Source: CAWEWH01 sp963812775 | Lineage (GTDB): Bacteria; Pseudomonadota; Alphaproteobacteria; Rhizobiales; Beijerinckiaceae | Direction: 5' to 3' | Assembly (NCBI GenBank): GCA_963812775.1 | Contig: CAWEWH010000007.1 | Location: forward strand, 930,001 to 994,000 | Length of the DNA stretch: 64,000 nucleotides | Part shown: in pieces, positions 34,885 to 42,870 of the stretch | Position numbering within the stretch: the stretch's first letter is position 1 | Layout: every line of letters begins with the position of its first letter | The notes under the pieces: generated by a model | The model's database searches: none | Seen by the model: only the letters and a program-made list of their open reading frames with translations | Told to the model about the DNA's origin: nothing | Program-made: the position numbers and the translations under genes

Positions 34885-35487
34885 TCACCCCGCCCTCACC
34901 CGGCCTTTCTCCGGTCCCGTCGCGCCCCAATACGACGCAAGCGTGGCCAGGGCGTCGCGGACGCGTCGGGCAATGTAGCGTTCGGGATCGCGTCCGCCCC
35001 AACGGGGCGCTTCTGCCTCAAGGCTCAGACCTTGGCCGACGATGCGGGTGAGCAGCGGAAAGTCGATTTTCCCCAGCGCGCCGGCCAGCGCGTCAAGCTC
35101 ACGGCGCCCGGCCACGACGGCGTCGGTCAACGGGTCGACCGGGAAACCGCCGTCCACCCTTGTCTTCGACAGGTCGATCGCGGCCGGGCCGCCGATCTCG
35201 GCCTTCTGCCACAAGCGCTGAAAGCGGCGGCCCGCTGTCATCTGGGCGGCGTCGATCTTTCCGCGCGCCCACCAATGCGTGATGACATCATGGCGCGCGT
35301 TGATTGTGACCGCGATCTTGTGGCCCGGATCGAAGGGATCGGGCACGGTGATCGGCATCCTGCGGCCGCTGGCGAGGTGGGTGACGACGCTCGCCGGTTC
35401 GTATCGTTCTTCATGTCCAGGGACGAGAGCGGGCGCCGCGATCTTCGGCCTGTTCCCTTTCGCCCTGTTGGCAGTTCGCTTGGCCAA
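34885..35487 (-). CDS. Hypothetical protein, DUF6456-like C-terminus
   Basis: 200 residues beginning with a basic segment (MAKRTANRAKGNRPKIAAPA). The C-terminal part, RVDGGFPVDPLTDAVVAGRR, ELDALAGALGKIDFPLLTRI, VGQGLSLEAEA and RYIARRVRDALATLASYWGA, resembles the helical DUF6456 domain found at the C-terminus of helix-turn-helix proteins in Hyphomicrobiales. The middle (HDVITHWWARGKIDAAQMTA) also fits such proteins. It lies downstream of another minus-strand ORF and of a divergent XRE regulator, an arrangement seen in prophage-like control regions. Confidence 0.65.
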   Translation of the reverse strand: MAKRTANRAKGNRPKIAAPALVPGHEERYEPASVVTHLASGRRMPITVPDPFDPGHKIAVTINARHDVITHWWARGKIDAAQMTAGRRFQRLWQKAEIGGPAAIDLSKTRVDGGFPVDPLTDAVVAGRRELDALAGALGKIDFPLLTRIVGQGLSLEAEAPRWGGRDPERYIARRVRDALATLASYWGATGPEKGRVRAG

Positions 35488-35556
35488 AGCTGCATCTCCT
35501 GTGTCATCTGCGCGGGCGGCGCTCCTACATTCGTCTCGACGCCAGGCGCATGGTCA

Positions 35557-35892
35557 TCAGTCTTCTGAAGCTGGTCTTGTAAGCTTCGGGACGTGCGGTG
35601 CATGAAGATCCATGCCCGCCTCGTCACCCTCGTCGGCAAAGAGAGCTGCCGGGGAGCCGCAACAACTGAAGAGTGCAGGTCCGTGGAAGGGTCGTGCCCC
35701 AGCGCCCGCCGGAATCGACAACTCGCCATGGCCGTGACGAAAGCCGGCGCGTTTGAGATCGACGAGCATCAATGCCGACGCCACGATCAAGGCATGCCGA
35801 TCCTCGATGCGGGCCGGCAGCCCAGCGCCATAGGCGCGATAGCGCCGTCCTCCGGTCCGGATTGTCCGCCTCAAGACCCGCCCTCGTAGCAT
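35557..35892 (-). CDS. Possible small hypothetical protein
   Basis: 111 residues. The first half, TIRTGGRRYRAYGAGLPARI followed by EDRHALIVASALMLVDLKRA, reads like a real protein; the second half is Gly/Pro/His-rich and less convincing. No ribosome-binding site is obvious before the ATG at 35892. It would be the first gene of a minus-strand unit with 34885-35487, divergent from the XRE regulator. No family recognised. Confidence 0.35.
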   Translation of the reverse strand: MLRGRVLRRTIRTGGRRYRAYGAGLPARIEDRHALIVASALMLVDLKRAGFRHGHGELSIPAGAGARPFHGPALFSCCGSPAALFADEGDEAGMDLHAPHVPKLTRPASED

Positions 35893-35920
35893 GCTGTCTC
35901 ATGTAGTACTGAAGTCCTAT

Positions 35921-35940
35921 ATATGCCATATCGGCAATAT
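35921..35940. promoter_or_regulatory. Imperfect inverted repeat, candidate operator
   Basis: ATATGCCATATCGGCAATAT has arms ATATGCC and GGCAATAT, differing by one inserted base. It lies in the AT-rich gap between a minus-strand ORF and the XRE regulator. A perfect 8-bp palindrome, GGCATGCC, at 36004-36011 overlaps the regulator start codon. Sites of this type are typical of XRE autoregulation; this is inference. Confidence 0.4.
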
Positions 35941-36006
35941 TCGAGTCAAGAAAAAGTTGTCATCCTGGCTGACGACAGGAGTCCTGTTTTGAGTTACCTT
36001 TATGGC

Positions 36007-36333
36007 ATGCCAGCTCGAATCGGACCAAAAAAGCCAGTCAGGATCTTCTTGCGCGAGTGGCGGGAGCATCTAGGGCTCACCCAGGACAGACTCGGCGCGC
36101 GAATTGGGACGGACGGCGTGGACAAGGGGACCATCTCTCGATGGGAGAGCGCGGATCGCGTCCCAACGTCCGAAGTCATGGCCGCCTACGCCGAGGCCCT
36201 CGGTGTCCCGGTGCCTCATCTCTACCGCCTCCCGTCAAGCGGCCAAAGCTTGGACGAGCTCGCTGCAGACTTATCGCCGCAAGACGTCCAGAAGGTCATT
36301 CGCTTTATCGAGAAGGTTAAGCGGGCCGCCTGA
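36007..36333 (+). CDS. XRE-family helix-turn-helix transcriptional regulator
   Basis: 108 residues. The HTH_3 domain covers about residues 10-68: IFLREWREHLGLTQDRLGAR, DGVDKGTISRWESADRVPTS and VMAAYAEALGVPVPHLYRLP. The C-terminus is a short helical tail (DVQKVIRFIEKVKRAA). The frame is open upstream to 35923, but that ATG lies inside an AT-rich TATATA-like promoter element, so ATG 36007 is preferred. It resembles phage-type repressors. It sits divergent to the 34885-35892 ORFs. Confidence 0.8.
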   Translation: MPARIGPKKPVRIFLREWREHLGLTQDRLGARIGTDGVDKGTISRWESADRVPTSEVMAAYAEALGVPVPHLYRLPSSGQSLDELAADLSPQDVQKVIRFIEKVKRAA

Positions 36334-36340
36334 GCGGCCC
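36323..36340 (+). terminator. Hairpin overlapping the XRE stop codon
   Basis: GGGCCGC, loop CTGA, GCGGCCC: a perfect 7-bp stem containing the TGA stop. It is followed by GATCTTCC without a T-run, so termination strength is doubtful. Confidence 0.4.
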
Positions 36341-36377
36341 GATCTTCCAGTCGGAAGCCTCTTTCGCTGTTGCCTTA

Positions 36378-36406
36378 TTGACATCAATAGGAAAATGGTC
36401 TATCCT
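36378..36406 (+). promoter_or_regulatory. Sigma-70-type promoter
   Basis: TTGACA at 36378-36383, 17-bp spacer, TATCCT at 36401-36406, the closest match to a housekeeping promoter noticed in the window. It drives the small gene starting at 36433. Confidence 0.65.
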
Positions 36407-36432
36407 CCGCAGACTGTTCTGACGGAGCGTTC

Positions 36433-36756
36433 TTGCCCTGCCCTTCTGCCGCCGAGATCTACGATTGCCGCGACATGTTCGTTGTCGATCTCAACGCCGC
36501 TATCTCGCGCATCATCGACCTTTGCGACGAGCCCCAGGCACGGGATGAAACGGCCGTCCTTCTGCGCATAGCCGACGAACGGCTCGGCGCCCTTTGCCGC
36601 CTCCTCGCTCGCGCTTCGGCCGTAGCGCCCGAGGACGCGCCCAGCCTCGACGGCCTCGAGGCCGAACTGCGTAACGCCGCCGTCCGGCACGCGGATTCCG
36701 TCGCGGCCGATCGAGCCGACTACGTTCGCAAGCTGCGTCTTGAGGCGGCAGAGTAG
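36433..36756 (+). CDS. Small hypothetical protein
   Basis: 107 residues from a TTG at 36433 with ACGGAG 7 bp upstream and a good sigma-70-type promoter before it; an ATG at 36475 (MFVVDLNAAISRIIDLCDEP) is the alternative. The sequence is acidic and helical (LRIADERLGALCRLLARASA, then LDGLEAELRNAAVRHADSV). No family recognised. Position downstream of the XRE regulator suggests it belongs to the same accessory module. Confidence 0.55.
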   Translation: MPCPSAAEIYDCRDMFVVDLNAAISRIIDLCDEPQARDETAVLLRIADERLGALCRLLARASAVAPEDAPSLDGLEAELRNAAVRHADSVAADRADYVRKLRLEAAE

Positions 36757-37009
36757 CACCCGAGCACCGAGAAGAGCGTGCCTTCACGCGTTGCCGGCTG
36801 CTCGCGACAGGATCGATTGAGCACGTACAAACCGCTGAAGGCCGCGTCATCCGACCCGGCCCTTGAAAAAGCCGATCGCGCCGTCCCGCGTCGCGCCGCT
36901 TCAACGCCATCACCTACGCACCAAAGCATTTGCGCCACAACGCCACGCGGCTAGACTTGGGCTCGGCCCGGCCCGCTCCGCTGGCTCGCGCCGAAGGAGG
37001 AACCCCCCA
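36757..37009. other. Intergenic stretch, no gene seen
   Basis: About 250 bp. The serine-hydrolase frame is open across most of it, but composition is unlike protein and the strong ribosome-binding site lies at its end. Confidence 0.4.
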
Positions 37010-38209
37010 ATGACAAACGTCGCGCAAAGCCTGTCACACATCGACGAAACGCTCCGCCGCGCAGCGGATGCGAAAGAGGTTGCAGGCGTCGTCGCCGTTG
37101 CGGCGACAGACAAGGAGAGCATCTACCAGGGCGCCTTTGGCAAGCGGGACCTTGCCAAGGACGATCCAATGACGGTCGATAGCGTGTTCTGGATCGCGTC
37201 GATGACCAAGGCGATCACCTGCACGGCAGCGCTGCAACAGATCGAGCTCGGCAAGCTCACGCTCGATGATCCGATCGGCAAGCTTCTCCCCGACCTTGCA
37301 GCACCGCAAATCCTGGAAGGCTTCGACGCAAATGGCTCGCCCAAGTTGCGTCCGGCCAAGCGACCGATCACGCTGCGCCACCTCATGACCCATACTGCCG
37401 GCTTCTGCTACGACATCTGGAACGCGGACATGGGCCGCTACATGGAGCAGGCCGGCATTCCAGGCATCGTCTCCTGCGAGAACAAGGCGCTCACCACACC
37501 GCTCATCGCCGAACCTGGCGACAAGTGGGAGTACGGCATCAATATCGACTTCGTCGGCAAGGCTGTGGAAGCGGCGAGCGGCCGCCGGCTCGGCGACTAC
37601 CTGAAGGACAACATATTTGCGCCGCTCGGCATGAAGGACACCGGCTTCAAGCTCGGTGACGCGCAGCGCGCCCGCCTCGTCGGCATGCACGCACGTGGGC
37701 CCGACGGTTCCCTCGCCTCGATCCCCTTTGAGGTGCCCCAGGAGCCCGAATTCGACATGGGCGGGGGCGGCCTCTATGGCACGGCGCCGGACTATCTGCG
37801 TTTCGTGCGCGCGCTATTGAACGGCGGCACTCTCGACGGCAACCGCATCCTTAAGGGCGAGACGGTTCAACTCATGCGTCAGAACCACATCGGCGATCTC
37901 AATGTCGGGCGGCTCAACACCGCGCTCCCGCCGTACTCCAACGATGTCGATCTCTATCCCGAACAGGACAAGAAATGGGGCCTGAGCTTCCTTATCAACA
38001 CACAACGCACGGCCCAAGGCCGGAGCCCCGGCAGCCTTGCTTGGGCCGGGCTCGCCAACACCTATTTCTGGGTCGACCCCACCCTTAATGTCGGCGGCGT
38101 CATCCTGACACAGCTCTTGCCCTTCGCGGACGGCAAAGTGCTCGAGCTGTTCGGCAAGTTCGAGAGCGGCGTCTATGCCGGGCTTGCCGGCGCGCGCGCC
38201 GCTGCCTGA
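37010..38209 (+). CDS. Beta-lactamase-fold serine hydrolase (class C / esterase type)
   Basis: 399 residues. ATG 37010 is fixed by GAAGGAGGAA upstream; the longer frame to 36863 is rejected. No signal peptide is seen, so cytoplasmic. The active-site motif SMTK (SxxK) lies in VFWIASMTKAITCTAALQQI near residue 67. The second motif is the Tyr of WEYGINIDFVGKAVEAASG (YxN-like YGI), followed by LRHLMTHTAGFCYDIWN, typical of the family. The C-terminal motif region is SPGSLAWAGLANTYFWVDP. This is the EstB/6-aminohexanoate-dimer-hydrolase-like group; substrate probably an ester or short amide. Convergent with an acyl-CoA synthetase gene. Confidence 0.9.
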   Translation: MTNVAQSLSHIDETLRRAADAKEVAGVVAVAATDKESIYQGAFGKRDLAKDDPMTVDSVFWIASMTKAITCTAALQQIELGKLTLDDPIGKLLPDLAAPQILEGFDANGSPKLRPAKRPITLRHLMTHTAGFCYDIWNADMGRYMEQAGIPGIVSCENKALTTPLIAEPGDKWEYGINIDFVGKAVEAASGRRLGDYLKDNIFAPLGMKDTGFKLGDAQRARLVGMHARGPDGSLASIPFEVPQEPEFDMGGGGLYGTAPDYLRFVRALLNGGTLDGNRILKGETVQLMRQNHIGDLNVGRLNTALPPYSNDVDLYPEQDKKWGLSFLINTQRTAQGRSPGSLAWAGLANTYFWVDPTLNVGGVILTQLLPFADGKVLELFGKFESGVYAGLAGARAAA

Positions 38210-38222
38210 AGTCCGTGAGCCC

Positions 38223-38254
38223 GCCTCGCGTTGCGGCGATTGGCAACGCGAGGC
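38223..38254. terminator. Hairpin between convergent genes
   Basis: GCCTCGCGTTGC and GCAACGCGAGGC make a perfect 12-bp stem around an 8-base loop, between the serine hydrolase stop (38209) and the acyl-CoA synthetase stop (38319). There is no T-run; likely a bidirectional terminator. Confidence 0.6.
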
Positions 38255-38318
38255 GCCCTTGGCCGCACCACGCAACGGCCCGCGCAATCTCTCAAGGCGT
38301 GCTGAGGCCTGGATGGCG

Positions 38319-39842
38319 TCAGAGCCCTCGCAGTTGATGCTTCAGCACCTTCCCGGTCGCATTGTGCGGGAGTGCCTCGAGCAAACGCACATCCTTTGGC
38401 ACCTTGTAGCGGGCCAGCTGACTGCCGCAATGGCCGAGAATTGCCGCCTCGTCGAGATTGCTGCCGGGCTTCAGCACCACGAATGCGCGCCCGACTTCGC
38501 CCCATTTTTCGTGCGCAACGCCCACCACCGCGTTCTCCAGAACGCCGTTTAGCTGGTAGATGACGTTCTCGACCTCGACCGGATAGACGTTCTCGCCACC
38601 CGAGATGAACATGTCCTTCCAGCGATCGACGATGTAGAAGTATCCATCCTCATCCTGTCGGGCCGCATCGCCGGTATGGAACCAGCCATCGGCCGTGAAC
38701 GCCTGGGCGTTGGCCTCAGGACGGTTCCAGTAGCCGGGCATGACATTGGGGCCGCGGATGAGCAACTCGCCGGTTTCGCCGCGCCCCACTTCATTGCCTT
38801 CGGGGTCGCAAATCTTGAGCCGCACATAGAGTGGCGGCAAGCCGGACGAGCCCACTTTCTTCAGGGCCATTTCTCCCGACAGCAACAGTCCCATTGGACC
38901 GGTCTCGGTCATGCCCCACCCTTGCTGCAGCTTGATGCCCTTTGCTCCGTAGGTCTCGATGAGGGCCTCTGGCGCAGCAGCGCCTCCGACGCCGATACAG
39001 GCAATGTGCGAAAAATCCGCTGTCGCAAAGCCTGGTTCCTGCGCCAGCATCAGGAAGTTGGTCGGCACGCCGAGCAGATGCGTGAGACCGAGCGCCTTGT
39101 CGGTGAGCAGATGCAAGAAGTGTCCCGGATCGAAGGTCCGCATCACCACATTGGTCCCGCCGGTGTGAAAGGTCGGGTTGCCGTAGACATTGAGGCCGCC
39201 GGTATGAAACGTCGGAAGAAACACCAGATTCTTGGTCCCCGGCGTGAGACCGACCGTCATGGCGCAATGCACTGAGTTGAACACGCACATACGGTAGGTA
39301 ATCCGCGCCCCCTTCGGGCGCCCCGTGGTGCCGGACGTGTACATGATGGTCCAGGTGTCATCGAGATCGAGCGTCGGCGGCTCGAGGTCACCGGTGGCCG
39401 AGGCAATTCCCGCCTCATAGTCGCTCGACTTGCCGTTGGCGAGGGTCGCGGCATGCGGGACGGCCGCGAGGCGGCAGACATCGCGCGCCATGTCGCCAAA
39501 CTCGACGCCGTGCACGAGGACGGAGGGCGTCGCGTCCTTGCATATGAATTCCAGCTCGGGCACCGCGAGCCGCCAGTTGAGGGGCAGGAAGATGGCGCCG
39601 AGCCGTCGGCAGGCGAACTGCAGCTCGAAGACGTCGGTGTCGTTGTGTGACAGCACGGCGATACGATCGCCCTGCTTCACACCAAAGCTCGCCCGAAGCC
39701 ACAGCGCTACGCGCTGCACGCGCCGGTCAAGCTGCTCATAGGTGAAGCGGCGATTGGAGGCGAGGTCGTGGGACGCCTCCGCCCATGGCGCAAAGCGCGC
39801 ATGATGCGCGATCCAGTCTTCGGCTGGGATGCCCGAGGTCAT
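38319..39842 (-). CDS. Acyl-CoA synthetase (AMP-forming)
   Basis: 507 residues from ATG 39842 (GCGAGGA upstream). Activates a carboxylic acid to its CoA thioester via an acyl-adenylate. Motifs: P-loop TIMYTSGTTGRPKGARI near 165, GWGMTETGPMG (A5), GWFHTGDAARQDEDGYFYIV (A7), DRWKDMFISGGENVYPVEVE (A8 hinge) and catalytic Lys in ALPHNATGKVLKHQLR (A10). All core motifs are intact. The FHTGGLN motif suggests the fatty-acid/aromatic acid ligase group. The substrate is not predictable. Divergently transcribed from a second synthetase 126 bp away. Confidence 0.93.
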   Translation of the reverse strand: MTSGIPAEDWIAHHARFAPWAEASHDLASNRRFTYEQLDRRVQRVALWLRASFGVKQGDRIAVLSHNDTDVFELQFACRRLGAIFLPLNWRLAVPELEFICKDATPSVLVHGVEFGDMARDVCRLAAVPHAATLANGKSSDYEAGIASATGDLEPPTLDLDDTWTIMYTSGTTGRPKGARITYRMCVFNSVHCAMTVGLTPGTKNLVFLPTFHTGGLNVYGNPTFHTGGTNVVMRTFDPGHFLHLLTDKALGLTHLLGVPTNFLMLAQEPGFATADFSHIACIGVGGAAAPEALIETYGAKGIKLQQGWGMTETGPMGLLLSGEMALKKVGSSGLPPLYVRLKICDPEGNEVGRGETGELLIRGPNVMPGYWNRPEANAQAFTADGWFHTGDAARQDEDGYFYIVDRWKDMFISGGENVYPVEVENVIYQLNGVLENAVVGVAHEKWGEVGRAFVVLKPGSNLDEAAILGHCGSQLARYKVPKDVRLLEALPHNATGKVLKHQLRGL

Positions 39843-39968
39843 GCGTTCCTCGCCTTGTGTGCAGTGATCCGTCCCCAAGATGCGAGACCCGCGGCTCAGA
39901 CGCAAGCCGGAAGCGGCTTTCTGCGGCATGCCTTGGCAGCGTGCCGCCGGCTCAGCATACTTGCGGGC

Positions 39969-41558
39969 ATGCCGCTCCCCTCGTCGCTCGGCGCCCTCGT
40001 CGCTTCCGCGCCGCCGGAACACCCGGCGCTCGCACATGCGCGAGGCACCCTCACCTACGGCATGCTTTCGGCAGAAAGTGCCCGCCTGGCAGGCGGTCTC
40101 GCCTCGCTTGGAATCGCGGCAGGCGATCGCGTTGGCTTGTGGCTGCCCAACCAGCCGGAATGGCTGACCCTCTATCTGGCCCTGGCGCGTCTTGGCGCCA
40201 TCGCGGTTGCGATCAACACACGGTTTCGCAGCTCGGAAGTGGCCGACATCGTGGAACGATCGGGCTGTCGCGCGCTTGCCGTCGATCCGTCATTCCGGCG
40301 GATCGACTTCGCCGGCATTCTCGAGCAAGCCGATCCCGCTGCGTTCGACCGCCTGGAGACGGTGATCCTTTGTGGCGAAGGAGAAGAGAGCGGGGAGGAG
40401 AGCGCCCGCACGCTACCGCACAAGCGGCGCATCACTTATGCGGCCCTTGCGGGCTCTGCGCCCCGTGTCGAAGCTCGCGGCGCGCTTGCCTCACCTTCGG
40501 CCATCTTCACCACCTCGGGCACGACCAAGGCGCCGAAGTTCGTCCTGCACACACAGCGCAGCATCGTGGCACACGCCAACGATGTCGTCGATCCGTTCAT
40601 GTTCCGCCGCACCAGCGTGCTGCAAGCGCTGCCCTTTTGCGGTGTGTTCGGCTTTACCCAGGCGATGGGTGCTCTGGCCGGTCATTCGACGCTGGTGCTG
40701 CAGCCCGCTTGGGATGCTGAGGAAGCAGCCCTGCTCCTCGATCGCCACCGGATTACCGCCTTCAACGGTACCGACGCCATGGTTGCGGGGCTTCTCGATG
40801 TCGCCGGCGACGCGGCGTTGGCGCGCATCCCGTTCTCAGGCTATGCCGCCTTCGACCCGGCGCTGGGCGACCTCGTGGCGCGCGCCGAGACGCGCGGCCT
40901 GAAGCTCATCGGACTCTATGGCATGAGCGAGATTCAGGCTCTGTTTGCCCGGCGCCACGAAGACGAAGCCAGGCCCAGGCGGGCGCTGCCCGGCGGTCTG
41001 CCGGTTTCACCTCTCGCCCGGGTGCGCGTGCGCGATCCCGACAGCGGCCGACTGATGGGCGTCAACGAAAGCGGTGAGCTTGAGGTTTCAGGGCCGAGCT
41101 TGATGAAGGAGTATTTTGGAAACGAAGCCGCCACGGCGGCCGCCATGACGGAGGACGGTTTCGTCCGCACCGGGGATCTCGGCCGGCTGCTCGATGACGG
41201 CAGTTTTGTGTTCGAGACACGCATGGGCGATGTGCTGCGTCTCTCGGGATTCCTCGTGGCGCCAGCCGAGATCGAAGCATTTCTGCAGCGCCATCCTGCC
41301 ATCGAAGGCGCTCAAGTCGTCGGAGTTTCGACGCCGGCAGGCGTCAAGCCAGTCGCCTTTGTCACGGTGAGGAATGGCGCTCGCCTTGACGAGGCGGCCG
41401 CCAAGTCCCATTGCGAGACCGGGCTCGCGCGCTACAAGGTTCCGGCTCGCATCATTGCCGTCGACGCCTTCCCGACAACGCCCAGCCCCAACGGCATCAA
41501 GATCCAGAAGGCCAAGTTGCGCGAGACCGCCGCAAGCATCCTGGCGGGAGCGGCGTGA
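39969..41558 (+). CDS. Acyl-CoA synthetase-like adenylating enzyme
   Basis: 529 residues from ATG 39969; upstream codons in frame are part of the divergent gene region. P-loop IFTTSGTTKAPKFVLHTQ is slightly divergent (T-K-A-P-K), A5 is LIGLYGMSEIQALFA, A7 TEDGFVRTGDLGRLLDDGSF, A8 FETRMGDVLRLSGFLVAPAE and A10 TTPSPNGIKIQKAKLRE. The A8 hinge reads R-MGDVL-SG, lacking the usual K-D-I and GEN, and the A10 Gly-Lys is replaced by NGIKIQK. These are features of a distinct subclass of CoA ligases, so the reaction is likely but the specificity is unknown. Paired divergently with 38319-39842. Confidence 0.87.
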   Translation: MPLPSSLGALVASAPPEHPALAHARGTLTYGMLSAESARLAGGLASLGIAAGDRVGLWLPNQPEWLTLYLALARLGAIAVAINTRFRSSEVADIVERSGCRALAVDPSFRRIDFAGILEQADPAAFDRLETVILCGEGEESGEESARTLPHKRRITYAALAGSAPRVEARGALASPSAIFTTSGTTKAPKFVLHTQRSIVAHANDVVDPFMFRRTSVLQALPFCGVFGFTQAMGALAGHSTLVLQPAWDAEEAALLLDRHRITAFNGTDAMVAGLLDVAGDAALARIPFSGYAAFDPALGDLVARAETRGLKLIGLYGMSEIQALFARRHEDEARPRRALPGGLPVSPLARVRVRDPDSGRLMGVNESGELEVSGPSLMKEYFGNEAATAAAMTEDGFVRTGDLGRLLDDGSFVFETRMGDVLRLSGFLVAPAEIEAFLQRHPAIEGAQVVGVSTPAGVKPVAFVTVRNGARLDEAAAKSHCETGLARYKVPARIIAVDAFPTTPSPNGIKIQKAKLRETAASILAGAA

Positions 41559-41575
41559 GACAGACCGCTCCCGCC
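41543..41575. terminator. Hairpin between convergent genes
   Basis: GGCGGGAGCGG and CCGCTCCCGCC pair over an 11-base loop that contains the synthetase TGA. The convergent GlcG-like gene ends 9 bp later. No T-run. Confidence 0.55.
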
Positions 41576-41583
41576 GTGCTCGG

Positions 41584-42057
41584 CTATTGGACGGCGTCGG
41601 CTCCGGCCTTCGCGACCATGCCGTCCTGATCGGCTGTCACCCCAGACACTCCTATGGCGCCGATGATCTTGCCGCCGACCATCAGCGGCAGGCCGCCGTC
41701 AATCGCAGACGCTGCACGCAAATTCAGCGAACGTAGCCCCGCCCCGCCGCCGGCCACCGCGTCCTGGAAGGCCTTCGTCGGACGCCGGTAAATCGCCGAT
41801 GACACGGCCTTGTCGACCGCCACCTGTACGCTGCCGGTCTGCGTATTCTCCATCTTCTCGAACGCGACCAGGAAACCGTGGTTGTCCACGATGGCGATGG
41901 CGACTGGCCAATTGTTCTTCGTCGCCTCCGCCTGCCCGGCCGCGATGGCCTTCTTGGCCTGTTGCAACGTTACGTCCGGCCCGTATTGCGGGACTTGGGC
42001 TGTCGCCCCTGAAACCAGGAGCACCAACAAGCTCAACCCCGCGATCATTCCCTTCAT
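41584..42057 (-). CDS. GlcG/HbpS-family protein, exported
   Basis: 157 residues: a signal peptide (MKGMIAGLSLLVLLVSGATA) and a complete GlcG/HbpS (PduO-C-like) domain. Motifs: TLQQAKKAIAAGQAEATKNN, IAIVDNHGFLVAFEKMENTQ, AVDKAVSSAIYRRPTKAFQD and the Gly-rich MVGGKIIGAIGVSGVTADQD. Relatives bind haem or cobalamin-like ligands or act beside glycolate oxidase. No His or Cys ligand can be assigned with confidence. ATG 42057 is preceded by GTGGAGGAAAC. Its upstream gap contains an EcfG-type promoter on the opposite strand. Confidence 0.87.
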   Translation of the reverse strand: MKGMIAGLSLLVLLVSGATAQVPQYGPDVTLQQAKKAIAAGQAEATKNNWPVAIAIVDNHGFLVAFEKMENTQTGSVQVAVDKAVSSAIYRRPTKAFQDAVAGGGAGLRSLNLRAASAIDGGLPLMVGGKIIGAIGVSGVTADQDGMVAKAGADAVQ

Positions 42058-42200
42058 GTGTTTCCTCCACTTTGTTTACGAGAGCACCGACCACTATAGC
42101 GAAGGTCGCAGGACGGGCTCCGACGGGCTTTGTCACAAGCTTGCGAGCTGTTTTGATCTTGCGCGTCAGGACCCCCGCACGCTTGAGTTGTACCCCTAAC

Positions 42201-42226
42201 CGGAACCGGGTCAGTAGCCTGAACGT
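42201..42226 (+). promoter_or_regulatory. Candidate EcfG-type general-stress promoter
   Basis: GGAAC at 42201-42205, 17-bp spacer, CGTT at 42223-42226, about 34 bp before the start of the Tyr/Gly-rich secreted protein. It matches GGAAC-N16/17-CGTT. Confidence 0.65.
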
Positions 42227-42260
42227 TGAACGTCCAGCATCAACATCTCAGGAGGTTTCC

Positions 42261-42545
42261 ATGAGACGGACGCTCATTGTCGGCGCCCTCCTTGTGGGCG
42301 GCCTGTTCGCCGGCACTTCGGCATCGGCCATGCCGATTGCGCCGATGCCGTCTGCCGACAACAACGTGGAAAAGGCCCGGCTGGTCTGCAACGCCTGGGG
42401 CCGCTGCTGGCATACGCGCCGTTACGGGTACTATGGCTACTACGGCCCGCGTCGCTACTATGGTCCGGGCTGGGGATACTACGGCCCGCGCTATTATGGG
42501 CCTGGCATCACTTTCAGCTTCGGTCCCCGATACGGCTACTGGTAG
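42261..42545 (+). CDS. Small secreted Tyr/Gly/Pro-rich protein
   Basis: 94 residues. A signal peptide (MRRTLIVGALLVGGLFAGTS, cleavage near ASA) is followed by a short segment with a Cys pair, LVCNAWGRCWHTRRYG. The C-terminus is a repetitive tail of YYGPR/YYGPG units (YGYYGYYGPRRYYGPGWGYY). The Cys-x5-Cys plus aromatic-rich tail resembles the small GCG_CRPN-type rhizobial secreted proteins. The strong CAGGAGGTTTCC fixes the start; an EcfG promoter upstream and a textbook terminator downstream make this a well-defined single-gene unit. Confidence 0.8.
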   Translation: MRRTLIVGALLVGGLFAGTSASAMPIAPMPSADNNVEKARLVCNAWGRCWHTRRYGYYGYYGPRRYYGPGWGYYGPRYYGPGITFSFGPRYGYW

Positions 42546-42580
42546 GCCGACCACTTCCGGCTCACACAACTACGTCTGCG

Positions 42581-42609
42581 GCCCCTCTCCCTTGGAGAGG
42601 GGCTTTTTT
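42581..42609 (+). terminator. Strong intrinsic terminator
   Basis: GCCCCTCTCC, loop CTT, GGAGAGGGGC: a perfect 10-bp stem followed by six T. It closes the Tyr/Gly-rich secreted protein gene 36 bp after its stop. Confidence 0.9.
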
Positions 42610-42870
42610 GTTTGTGCCCCGCGATGCGCTCGCCAAAGGGGCGCGAATTCGAATCCTTGGAATCGCAAAGGCGCTAGTGAGCGCCCTCACATACAGCCCG
42701 CGACGCAGGCGGCATCATCCGTCCAGATGACGCTTTCGCGGGCCGGGTGGATCAACACTCCTGGCCGTCATCGACCCGAGGCACCCCCAGGAGGATCATC
42801 GTGGGCGATTTCAGCAATCCAGTACGAAACCCGTGCGACAATTGAAGCTCGATTGGAGCAGGCCCGGCAG

